Assembly: GCA_947441325.1 (NCBI GenBank)
Contig: CANETR010000008.1
Coordinates: forward strand, 1 to 14,379
Direction: 5' to 3'
Length of the DNA: 14,379 bases
DNA from: Saprospiraceae bacterium
GTDB taxonomy: Bacteria; Bacteroidota; Bacteroidia; Chitinophagales; Saprospiraceae
Of the stretch, positions 1 to 11,301 are shown in pieces; position 1 is the stretch's first letter; every line of letters starts with the position of its first letter. Both the position numbers and the translations under genes were made by a program. The notes under the pieces are model-generated. The model had not been told where the DNA came from and did no database searches. It worked only from the letters and a program-made list of their open reading frames with translations.

Positions 1-4826
<4,826 letters not shown>

Positions 4827-5163
4827 AAATTATGGGTTTGATATTTATTAAAATGATTTTATTTTCAAAACGAATATTTTTGAATTTTGTGGAACAGATC
4901 TTAAAAAGTAGTCAAGTTCATAATTCAAATAAATTGATTTTAATCTTAGAGAGGACTTAAATCAGGTGACAAATTAAGCCATTTTTTGGAGAAATAATAA
5001 TTCTAAAATTACATAATTTTTGAATTCCAGATAAGAATAGGCTATTCTTTTCAATTATACATTGAGACCCCCACCGTAGATTGGTTTTGTTTATTAAAAT
5101 TTAAAAAAAAGAATATAAATTTTAAACATTATTTAATTTTTGAAGTTTTACTATTATCTGATA
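4827..5163. other. Divergent intergenic region between the adhesin and the first ArsR gene
   Basis: This is AT-rich DNA with no credible coding frame. It must hold the adhesin promoter (leftward) and probably the ArsR-pair promoter (rightward). No exact TAnnTTTG element was found for either gene. The 11-mer taatttttgaa (one base longer than the -7 consensus spacing) occurs at 5014-5024 and again at 5134-5144, exactly 120 bp apart; the second copy is suitably placed for the ATG at 5164. A weak inverted repeat (ttcaaaa, 7-bp gap, ttttgaa) sits at 4864-4884. The 17-bp palindrome is listed separately. Confidence 0.5.
5033..5049. promoter_or_regulatory. 17-bp palindrome, candidate regulator operator
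   Basis: aagaatag-g-ctattctt is a perfect 8-bp inverted repeat around one central base. It lies 115 bp upstream of the first ArsR ATG and about 207 bp upstream of the adhesin ATG. ArsR-family proteins bind short AT-rich dyads and often control their own promoter, so this is a plausible site for the adjacent pair. That assignment is inference from position and symmetry. Confidence 0.4.
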
Positions 5164-5523
5164 ATGAGTAAACCAAATGCAAAAATGTCCAAAACTAACA
5201 AAACAGAGCTAATAGAATTCAACGGCGGAAATGAAAAAATTGAGGTCAAATTTCCAGATTTGAGGAAAATGATGCTTACAACTAGAGCATTGGAGCATGA
5301 TCTGAGAAAAAAGATTATTGATATTCTTTCAGATGATAGAAAATTAACCGTTACAGAGCTTTATTTGAAACTTAAGGTAGAGCAATCGGTGGCCTCACAA
5401 CATTTGGCAATCCTTAGAAAATCGGGTGTTGTAGATTATTCTCGCGATGGAAAGTTTATTTACTACAGTTTAAATAAACTACAGCTTGAGCGAATTGCAT
5501 CTTTTATTGATGAATTAATTTGA
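5164..5523 (+). CDS. ArsR-type winged-helix transcriptional regulator (first of pair)
   Basis: A 119-residue protein with an ArsR/SmtB-like winged helix: an N-terminal dimer helix (MMLTTRALEHDLRKKIIDIL), a helix-turn-helix with recognition helix EQSVASQHLAILRKSGVV, and a wing (YSRDGKFIYYSLN). It has no cysteine, so the classical metal-sensing ELCVCDL site of ArsR/SmtB is absent; the signal is unknown. The frame opens at TTG 5140, but I chose ATG 5164 because it is a standard start and the earlier residues (KFYYYLI) are not regulator-like; ATG 5185 is also possible. It is followed 24 bp later by a paralog, probably in one transcript. Confidence 0.85.
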   Translation: MSKPNAKMSKTNKTELIEFNGGNEKIEVKFPDLRKMMLTTRALEHDLRKKIIDILSDDRKLTVTELYLKLKVEQSVASQHLAILRKSGVVDYSRDGKFIYYSLNKLQLERIASFIDELI

Positions 5524-5547
5524 TAACATACCAAAACCAAGTTCGCC

Positions 5548-5880
5548 ATGTTAACCAAAAAAATCAAAAAGGAACGGCCTTCTACTTTGGCCAATGTTAT
5601 TCATGAAAATAAACTATGTTCGGCTGCCGATCATTTAAGGGCAATTACTCATAACTTAAGGCTGAAAATATTGGATTATATTGACAAAAATCCAGGAACA
5701 AGTGTTAACAACATTTATAATTCCTTGGGTCTTGAACAGTCTATCACCTCTCAACATCTCAGAATTTTGAGAAATAGTGAGTTGGTAGCATCAAAGCGCT
5801 ACGGCAAACAGATTTTATACTCTGTAAATTATAAGAAACTTCAAAAATTGACAATCGCACTCAGAAATTATATGCACTAA
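5548..5880 (+). CDS. ArsR-type winged-helix transcriptional regulator (second of pair)
   Basis: A 110-residue winged-helix protein, paralogous to the preceding gene: SAADHLRAITHNLRLKILDY aligns with the first protein's dimer helix, recognition helix EQSITSQHLRILRNSELV, wing SKRYGKQILYSVN. It has a single Cys (KLCSAAD) and no CxC metal motif, so a metal-sensing role is not supported. The two proteins share EQS-x-x-SQHL-x-ILR-x-S, which suggests near-identical DNA targets and possible homo- or heterodimers. It ends 21 bp before a strong hairpin terminator. The target genes are unknown; the divergent adhesin and the convergent crt operon are the nearest candidates. Confidence 0.85.
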   Translation: MLTKKIKKERPSTLANVIHENKLCSAADHLRAITHNLRLKILDYIDKNPGTSVNNIYNSLGLEQSITSQHLRILRNSELVASKRYGKQILYSVNYKKLQKLTIALRNYMH

Positions 5881-5901
5881 TACTGAGTGATGAACTTTAA
5901 C

Positions 5902-5946
5902 AAACAGTTCCGTAAGATTATTCTTGCGGAACTGTTTTGTTTTTTC
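5902..5946. terminator. Hairpin terminator shared by ArsR pair and crt operon
   Basis: Arms 5902-5917 and 5922-5937 form a 16-bp stem with one G-T wobble around the tetraloop ttat. On the plus strand it is followed by a T-rich tract (ttttgtttttt), a good intrinsic terminator for the ArsR pair. In the minus direction the stem is followed only by a weak T-rich stretch, so termination of crt transcripts is probable but less certain. The crtYcd stop codon lies in the loop and its last codons form one arm. Confidence 0.85.
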
Positions 5947-6790
5947 TACGGAGGTACTCGTACACTGTAACTGTAATAAGCATCATTAAGAATACATAGA
6001 TAAAATCGTCAAAAGGAATGCTGAAGAAACGGAAACCGATTAGTGAAGTAAGATTGTGGCTGTTATTGTAAATCACCACAGGTTCTTCATTATATCCGCC
6101 AGTAAGTATGCCATTTATAAGTGTGAATGGTATTAGCGATACGAAATAGGCGATGTAAAATCTTGTTCTATAAGTATTTGGTATAAATAAAAGATGTAAA
6201 ATCAAGAATGCGGCACTCAATAGAAAGGTCCATGCGGTATATGCTTTGAAAATATTGATAAGGCCCATTCCTGCAAATAAAACAATAAGAGTAATGAGTA
6301 TTGCTTTGTCGAATTTTTTAAAAGGGTCTGATTTAAAGTAGCAAAGCAGGCACTCATGAACAAAGACACAAGCATAAGGAACGGTCAAAAAAAAGAGCCA
6401 TTCTCCTAGGGGTAATCCCAAAATTATGAAATTTACATAGCGATCATTAAAACCCCATATTCCTGCATTTGTAAAAATAATGTCCCAGGTTATAAATAGC
6501 GCAGCATTTACAGCGATTCCCGGAAAAAGGAATTTCCATTTTTTGTAGAAATGAACCTTTTTGTCGAATGATAGGACAAAAGGGAAGAAGATTGCACCTA
6601 AATTTATCATCAGGTACCACCATTTTGTCTCTCCAAAGTGGAGTTGCAATGAAAATCGAAAGACATCTTTTGATGCTTCGGGATCGAAATTTATTGAACT
6701 CGTGAATAAGAGGATGCCTATCCACAAAAGTGGCAGACCCATTAGGATGAGTGCTGCCAAAGAAAAATTAAATTTATTTTGCCTTATCAT
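5918..6790 (-). CDS. crtYcd: Lycopene cyclase, fused CrtYc-CrtYd type
   Basis: A 290-residue polytopic membrane protein carrying two copies of the lycopene cyclase domain, as in archaeal, Bacteroidota and fungal (CrtYB N-terminal) enzymes. Repeat one contains WYLMINLGAIFFPFVLSF (58-75), KKVHFYKKW, TWDIIFTNAGIWGFN and PLGEWLFFLTVPY (127-139). Repeat two ends with IPFDDFIYVF (258-267). It converts the psi ends of lycopene to beta rings, giving beta- or gamma-carotene in the inner membrane. ATG 6790 lies 17 bp after the crtB stop, which supports this start. About 55 residues precede the usual family start, including an extra hydrophobic segment (LAALILMGLPLLWIGILLF). It is last in the crt operon, and its stop codon lies in the terminator loop. 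Confidence 0.92.
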   Translation of the reverse strand: MIRQNKFNFSLAALILMGLPLLWIGILLFTSSINFDPEASKDVFRFSLQLHFGETKWWYLMINLGAIFFPFVLSFDKKVHFYKKWKFLFPGIAVNAALFITWDIIFTNAGIWGFNDRYVNFIILGLPLGEWLFFLTVPYACVFVHECLLCYFKSDPFKKFDKAILITLIVLFAGMGLINIFKAYTAWTFLLSAAFLILHLLFIPNTYRTRFYIAYFVSLIPFTLINGILTGGYNEEPVVIYNNSHNLTSLIGFRFFSIPFDDFIYVFLMMLITVTVYEYLRRKNKTVPQE

Positions 6791-6807
6791 TAAAAATAGG
6801 GGTTACT

Positions 6808-7650
6808 TTAAAACATATTGAGTTGAGCCCTGATAATAGACTTACCCAAAATATAGATTTTACTTCTGTTTGGAATTCGGATGCGCTCTTCAGTTACTTT
6901 TTTGGCGGGTGATTTTTTTATTTTATTGAAAAGCTTCTGGTAGTATCGGTAAGCAACATAAACGCCAAATCTACAACCCTGTGGGAGGCGAATAATGCCT
7001 TGGTAAGCCATGTCGAAGTCTTGTTGTATGTCGGCTTCAATTTCTTTTTTTATCTGATCGTTGAATGCTGTATAATCAACACCAGGGAAATATACACGGC
7101 CTCTTTCGTCGAAATCGCTTCTCATATCACGCAAGAAATTTACTTTCTGAAAAGCAGAACCCAATGCGCAGGCAGTTTCCTTTAGTTCATCATACATGCC
7201 TTCTTTATTATAACAGAAAATTCGCAGGCACATTAATCCTACAACTTCGGCCGATCCGTAAATGTATTTTTTGTACAGACTGTCTTCGTAGTTGTGAAAA
7301 TGCAAATCCATTTCCATACTGTACAAAAATGCATCGATTAGTTCACGCTCAATTCCATATTCGTTGACAACCTCCTGAAAAGCATGTAAAACCGGATTGA
7401 GGCTGATTTTTTCCTCAATGGCACGATAGGTTTCTTCTCTGAAGCGATCTAACAGCTCTTTTTTGTTGTGATCGTGAAAAGTATCTACAATTTCATCGGC
7501 AAATCTTACAAAGCCATAAACTGAGTAAATTGGCTTACGAAACTTTTTATCGAACATTTTTATGCCCAATGAAAATGAAGTACTGTAACGTCTTGTGATA
7601 AGTCCACTGCACTCGTGACAGGTTTTTGAATAGAGCTCGAGATGATTCAT
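6808..7650 (-). CDS. crtB: Phytoene synthase
   Basis: A 280-residue trans-isoprenyl diphosphate synthase of the squalene/phytoene synthase family. It joins two geranylgeranyl diphosphates head-to-head to make phytoene. Both Mg-binding Asp motifs are visible: ADEIVDT (D52, D56) and NFLRDMRSDFDERGR (D175, D179). The N-terminal substrate-binding segment RRYSTSFSLGIKMF (20-33) is also intact. Length and motifs are normal for Bacteroidota CrtB. The ATG at 7650 lies 19 bp after the crtI stop, and the gene is followed 17 bp later by crtYcd, so the three genes form one operon. Confidence 0.96.
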   Translation of the reverse strand: MNHLELYSKTCHECSGLITRRYSTSFSLGIKMFDKKFRKPIYSVYGFVRFADEIVDTFHDHNKKELLDRFREETYRAIEEKISLNPVLHAFQEVVNEYGIERELIDAFLYSMEMDLHFHNYEDSLYKKYIYGSAEVVGLMCLRIFCYNKEGMYDELKETACALGSAFQKVNFLRDMRSDFDERGRVYFPGVDYTAFNDQIKKEIEADIQQDFDMAYQGIIRLPQGCRFGVYVAYRYYQKLFNKIKKSPAKKVTEERIRIPNRSKIYILGKSIIRAQLNMF

Positions 7651-7669
7651 AGCCTAATTATTTAGTAGT

Positions 7670-9145
7670 TTAGGGTTTAATAGCTTTGAAGATTTCATTG
7701 GCCACCACCTCACCTGATATGAGAGAAGGTGGTACTCCTGGTCCGGGAGTAGTGAGTTGACCGGCATAATAAAGATTTGAAACTTTTTTACTGCGTAGCT
7801 TTGGTTTTAGGAAAGCTGTTTGTTTCAACGTGTTGGCAAGTCCATAGGCATTGCCTTTGTAAGCATTGTAATCGCTGATAAAGTTGCTATGTGCATAGCT
7901 CATTTTATAATCGACATGCGCTCTGATACTTTGACCGCTTAAATTTTCAAGACGGTCCATTACAACATTATAGTAATATTCTCTGGTTTCTTCTTTGTCT
8001 TCAAGTGCCGGTGCTGTAGGTATCAGTAAAAACAAATTTTCATGTCCTTCGGGTGCGCAGCTTGGGTCGGTTTTAGAAGCTAAGCAAGCGTAAAACAGGG
8101 GTTTGCTTGGCCAGATGGGTTTTTTATAAATTTCAACAGCATGCTGTTTAAAATCCTCATCGAAAAATAAATTATGGTGCAGCAGATTATCTAATTTTTT
8201 ATTCACACCCAAATAAAATAGGAGCGAGGATGGCGCCATGGTTCTTTTGTCCCAGTACTTTTTATTATAAACCCTGTGTTCAGGATCTAAAAGATGTTGT
8301 TCAACATGATGATAATCGGCAGCGCCAACAACTATATCCGCTTCGAAATCACCACTTTCAGTTGTTACCTTAGTTGCTTTTCCGTTATTTACTACAATTT
8401 TTTTGACATTTTGAGCGCTGAGCACTTTGACACCCAATTCGGAAGCAAGTGCTAACATGCCTTCCACAATTTTATACATACCGCCTTTTGGGAACCAGGT
8501 ACCGAGTTCCAAGTCGGCATAATTCATGAGGCTGTACATGGCTGGAGTATCTTCGGGTGTAGCACCTAAGAAAAGCACAGGAAATTTTAAAAGTTCTCTC
8601 AGTTTTTCGTTTTTGAAAAGCTTTTCAACATGAGCTGACATAGAAGTGAGCATTTGCAGCCGAAACATAGAAGAAAGTACCCTTGTATCTGCAAATTCCA
8701 TTAAAGATAGACCTGGTTTGTGCACAAATTCTCCCATTCCCACTTTGTATTTATAAGCAGCCTCTTTCAGAAATTGGTCAAGCTTTAGGGCACTTCCAGT
8801 TTCGTAAGATTCAAAAAGCTCGCGAAGTTCTTTCATGCCGGCTGGAACTGTCAATTCATCATTTTTGCCGAATACAATTTTATATGCAGGGTCCAATCTT
8901 GTTAGTTCGTAATAGTCTGAAACTTTTTTGCCAAAATGTCCAAAAAAGTTTTCGAAAACCTCAGGCATCCAATACCAGCTTGGGCCCATATCAAAATGAT
9001 AGCCATCGACTTCCATCTTACGGGCGCGGCCACCAGGTACTTCGTTTTTTTCGAGCACAGTTACATTATACCCTTTTTTAGCAAGGTGACAGGCTGCCGA
9101 TAGACCAGCAAATCCGGAACCAATGACAATTACTTTTTTAGACAT
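7670..9145 (-). CDS. crtI: Phytoene desaturase
   Basis: A 491-residue FAD-dependent CrtI-type desaturase/isomerase, expected to carry out the successive desaturations from phytoene to lycopene at the membrane. The N-terminal dinucleotide fold is clear: VIVIGSGFAGLSAACHLA (GSGFAG at 9-14), then VLEKNEVPGGRAR and FDMGPSWYWMP. The C-terminal family signature is YYAGQLTTPGPGVPPSLISG (459-478). It is first gene of the operon. A -7-like element lies about 33 bp upstream of the ATG, with two inverted repeats further upstream. How many desaturation steps it performs cannot be read from the sequence; the downstream lycopene cyclase implies four. Confidence 0.96.
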   Translation of the reverse strand: MSKKVIVIGSGFAGLSAACHLAKKGYNVTVLEKNEVPGGRARKMEVDGYHFDMGPSWYWMPEVFENFFGHFGKKVSDYYELTRLDPAYKIVFGKNDELTVPAGMKELRELFESYETGSALKLDQFLKEAAYKYKVGMGEFVHKPGLSLMEFADTRVLSSMFRLQMLTSMSAHVEKLFKNEKLRELLKFPVLFLGATPEDTPAMYSLMNYADLELGTWFPKGGMYKIVEGMLALASELGVKVLSAQNVKKIVVNNGKATKVTTESGDFEADIVVGAADYHHVEQHLLDPEHRVYNKKYWDKRTMAPSSLLFYLGVNKKLDNLLHHNLFFDEDFKQHAVEIYKKPIWPSKPLFYACLASKTDPSCAPEGHENLFLLIPTAPALEDKEETREYYYNVVMDRLENLSGQSIRAHVDYKMSYAHSNFISDYNAYKGNAYGLANTLKQTAFLKPKLRSKKVSNLYYAGQLTTPGPGVPPSLISGEVVANEIFKAIKP

Positions 9146-9177
9146 TAAAACGATGGGTTTAAAATATTAGGATTATG

Positions 9178-9185
9178 CAAATATA
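9178..9185 (-). promoter_or_regulatory. Candidate -7 promoter element of the crt operon
   Basis: On the minus strand TATATTTG matches the Bacteroidota -7 consensus TAnnTTTG exactly and is followed 32 bp later by the crtI ATG. The nearest upstream TTTG (9211-9214) is 25 bp away, longer than the usual -33/-7 spacing, so the -33 box is weak or the promoter may need an activator. Confidence 0.55.
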
Positions 9186-9200
9186 ACTGCGAAAATCTTG

Positions 9201-9215
9201 TTTTGTTTAACAAAA
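9201..9215. promoter_or_regulatory. 15-bp palindrome over the crt -33 region
   Basis: ttttgtt-t-aacaaaa is a perfect 7-bp inverted repeat around one base. It begins 16 bp upstream of the -7 element, so it covers the place where the -33 box would be. A regulator bound there could block or aid RNA polymerase. Function is inferred from symmetry and position only. Confidence 0.4.
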
Positions 9216-9216
9216 T

Positions 9217-9252
9217 AGACCAATTGTTTGAAATTTTTTAAACAATTGGTCT
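9217..9252. promoter_or_regulatory. 36-bp inverted repeat between the LysM gene and crtI
   Basis: Perfect 13-bp arms agaccaattgttt (9217-9229) and aaacaattggtct (9240-9252) flank a 10-base spacer that can pair further, leaving a tiny loop. It could be a low-GC terminator for the LysM gene, which ends 48 bp upstream on the minus strand, although only attttg follows the stem. It could equally be an operator for the crt promoter. No other gene-like content is seen in the 154-bp gap 9146-9299. Confidence 0.5.
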
Positions 9253-9299
9253 GTTGATTGATTGTTAAAAAGTTTAATATATTGTAATTCAACAACTTG

Positions 9300-10220
9300 C
9301 TATGGTGTTTTTAAATATTGAATTTTTAAAAATACTGCCGAATCCAATACACCCAAAACTTTTGCAACTGTATTTGATAACATAGCAACAGAACCTTCAG
9401 CAAATTCAGTATCAGGAACTTTTCCAATGACTTTGGCATAAATAACACGTTCAGTCATAGGATTTTCGATTCGTACAACAGAGCCTTCTTTGGCCTCGGA
9501 ATGTAATATGTATAAATTTTTCCCGGTGCCCATCTGCTTATCCTTTGGCCAAACAGCCTTGCCTTCTTGTTTTATTTCTTTGGCGCCTTCGAGTACAGCA
9601 GCGTCATATTTTTTCTTTAGTCTTTTGTTTTCTTCCCCAAGAGCCGAACTCAACCATGGCAAGCGATTCAATGAGTCTGGAATTCCAGCTTTTGAAAGCC
9701 AGCCTATATGCAATTGTTGACCAACGCTCAGGTCAGTTGTTTTTAAAGCATTTCTTTTTTGTAATTCTTCTACACTGACATCAAAATGTCCTTTTGCAAT
9801 AGCAAACATAGTTTCTTTTGGTAAAACAGTGTAATACACTTTTAAATGATTTTCTTGTTTAAAATCCTTTCCTTTGGTTAATACCAAAACTTTGGGGTTG
9901 ATTGGTATAATAATCCATTGGTTTTCTTTCAAGCCTTCTTTTTCCAGGTCGCTGTTATAGCGTTTAAGGGTTTCTATTTCGCTGTTATAAAAGCGTGTTA
10001 TGCTATAAACCGTTTCAGACTTTTTAACCTTATGTCTGATATATGTCCCTTCTCCTTTGAGCACAACGAAAAGTGAATCTGGCGAGAAGGCGGAGATTTT
10101 TTTTGTATCTTTTGATTGATCGGTTTTTTTAACTTCCTTACTGTTGTTTTTAGGCTTTACCTGAGCATTGACTACAGAATAGCTAAGAAAAACAAGGCAT
10201 ATAATTACTATAAATCTCAT
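9300..10220 (-). CDS. Secreted double-LysM protein with RlpA-like C-terminal barrel
   Basis: A 306-residue exported protein. It has a signal peptide (FIVIICLVFLSYSVVNA, cut near A19; no lipobox), a Lys-rich low-complexity linker to ~45, LysM one at ~60-107 (YIRHKVKKSETVYSITRFYN...QWIIIP), LysM two at ~126-174 (VYYTVLPKETMFAIAKGHFD...GQQLHIGWL), a charged helical stretch (~190-220), and a C-terminal double-psi beta-barrel-like domain at ~236-303 (GSVVRIENPMTERVIYAKVI, then AMLSNTVAKVLG). It probably binds peptidoglycan in the periplasm. The barrel lacks the Asp of the RlpA VNDRGP motif (AKVIGKVPD here), so lytic transglycosylase activity is doubtful. ATG 10220 lies 13 bp after the stop of the upstream DUF72 gene, so the two are probably co-transcribed. 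Confidence 0.85.
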   Translation of the reverse strand: MRFIVIICLVFLSYSVVNAQVKPKNNSKEVKKTDQSKDTKKISAFSPDSLFVVLKGEGTYIRHKVKKSETVYSITRFYNSEIETLKRYNSDLEKEGLKENQWIIIPINPKVLVLTKGKDFKQENHLKVYYTVLPKETMFAIAKGHFDVSVEELQKRNALKTTDLSVGQQLHIGWLSKAGIPDSLNRLPWLSSALGEENKRLKKKYDAAVLEGAKEIKQEGKAVWPKDKQMGTGKNLYILHSEAKEGSVVRIENPMTERVIYAKVIGKVPDTEFAEGSVAMLSNTVAKVLGVLDSAVFLKIQYLKTP

Positions 10221-10233
10221 AAGATTATCAAAT

Positions 10234-11139
10234 TTAAAATAGGCTCAACTGTGTATTACTGTGTTTAATGGGGATGTTTAGTGTTGTGCCCAAACTTTCA
10301 TTCAGTTTTTTATTAAAATAAATCGTCATTTCAGGCGCAAGTAGATTGTTGTCCTGATGATGAAAAAAATAAAGTTCTCTCAGACCCATTTCAAACCATT
10401 CTTTCAGGCGCAAAACCCAGGCATCTAACCTGCTGTAATCAGTTGGATGCAGTTCATTGCCAACAAAACGTACCATCGCTGTGCCATTGCTCAAAAACAT
10501 ATGTAAAACATCTCTTCTGCCTGCAACATCGCTCAAAACAGTCCCAGCTCCGTATGCTGTCAACAATTCCTGAAGATTTGTCATATCTTTTTCCACAAAC
10601 CAGTTTTCATTTCTAATTTCTACAGAAAGAGGAATTTCAACAGGAAATCTCTTTAGAAATTGTTCCAGTATTCTTAGATGTCGAGGTGAAAAACTGGGAG
10701 ATAATTGCAAAAACGAAGTTCCAAGTCTGTCGCCCAATCCAATGATTGCCTCTGCAAAACTTTCGATATAGGTTTCTTTGAGGGATAAATCATCGCTGTG
10801 GCTTATAATCTGTGGAATTTTAGGTGCAAATTTAAAACCAGAACCAGTCTGATCAAACCATCGTTCAACAGTTTTTTTATCAGGAATCCTGTAATAAGTG
10901 CTGTTTAATTCAATGGTATTGAACTGACGAGCATAATGTCTGAGGAAATCCTGTGATTTAGCATTTTGGGGATAAAAACTGCCCTGCCATTCTTTCATAG
11001 ACCAACCAGTACAACCAGAATATACGAGTGGTTGAGTGTTGTTTGATGCTAAATTAGTCAGTATCTTAGCTGTAGTAGTAGGGGTTGCCGGCATTGTAAA
11101 ATCAACACCATCTATTTTACCCAATTTTCCAAACTTCAT
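10234..11139 (-). CDS. DUF72 (YecE-like) family protein
   Basis: A 301-residue cytosolic protein of the DUF72 family, a TIM-barrel-like fold of unknown reaction. Family hallmarks are VYSGCTGWSMKEWQGSFYP, FNTIELNSTYYRIP, GFKFAPKIPQIISH, FLQLSPSF, SVEIRNENWF and the late ELYFFHHQDNN. Start choice: the frame extends upstream through ATG 11148 to TTG 11172, but the TTG lies in a -7 promoter element and Bacteroidota members typically begin with MKFGK, as does ATG 11139. The gene is first of a two-gene unit with the LysM protein. No function is proposed; the link to the cell-wall protein is by position only. Confidence 0.88.
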   Translation of the reverse strand: MKFGKLGKIDGVDFTMPATPTTTAKILTNLASNNTQPLVYSGCTGWSMKEWQGSFYPQNAKSQDFLRHYARQFNTIELNSTYYRIPDKKTVERWFDQTGSGFKFAPKIPQIISHSDDLSLKETYIESFAEAIIGLGDRLGTSFLQLSPSFSPRHLRILEQFLKRFPVEIPLSVEIRNENWFVEKDMTNLQELLTAYGAGTVLSDVAGRRDVLHMFLSNGTAMVRFVGNELHPTDYSRLDAWVLRLKEWFEMGLRELYFFHHQDNNLLAPEMTIYFNKKLNESLGTTLNIPIKHSNTQLSLF

Positions 11140-11169
11140 ATTACACATAGGTCTAAACCTCTTATCATA

Positions 11170-11177
11170 CAAAGTTA
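11170..11177 (-). promoter_or_regulatory. Candidate -7 element of the DUF72-LysM unit
   Basis: On the minus strand TAACTTTG matches TAnnTTTG exactly; directly upstream TATTTTTG (11178-11185) is a second exact match, so the real box is ambiguous. A TTTTG lies about 14-22 bp further upstream as a possible -33. The predicted transcript would start near 11163, downstream of the alternative TTG start of DUF72. Confidence 0.55.
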
Positions 11178-11211
11178 CAAAAATAGTTTGACAAAATGAG
11201 GTTTAAAAATA

Positions 11212-11239
11212 AAAAGAGCCACCCGCAGGTAGCTCTTTT
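11212..11239 (-). terminator. Intrinsic terminator after the amidase gene
   Basis: On the minus strand aaaagagctacc, loop tgcg, then ggtggctctttt form a 12-bp stem with one wobble, followed by tatttttaa. It lies 62 bp after the amidase stop and upstream of the DUF72 promoter, separating the two transcripts. Confidence 0.85.
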
Positions 11240-11257
11240 GAAATGTAAATAATATTT

Positions 11258-11287
11258 TTAACAGGATTGTCTCAATCGCTCTGTTAA
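11258..11287 (-). other. Stem-loop in the amidase 3' untranslated region
   Basis: The outer arms ttaacag/ctgttaa (7 bp) and inner arms gattg/caatc (5 bp) enclose loop tct, with a 3-base bulge. It lies 14 bp after the amidase stop and before the main terminator. It may stabilise the mRNA end or act as a weak first terminator. Confidence 0.35.
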
Positions 11288-11301
11288 TAATATAATGATT
11301 T

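Noticed and set aside
5140..5163. TTG at 5140 as the start of the first ArsR protein
   Set aside because: ATG 5164 is in frame, the added residues are not family-like, and the TTG overlaps a possible -7-like sequence.
8683..9081. A 132-codon plus-strand frame opposite crtI
   Set aside because: It is antisense to the FAD-binding region of crtI and has no start context or family features.
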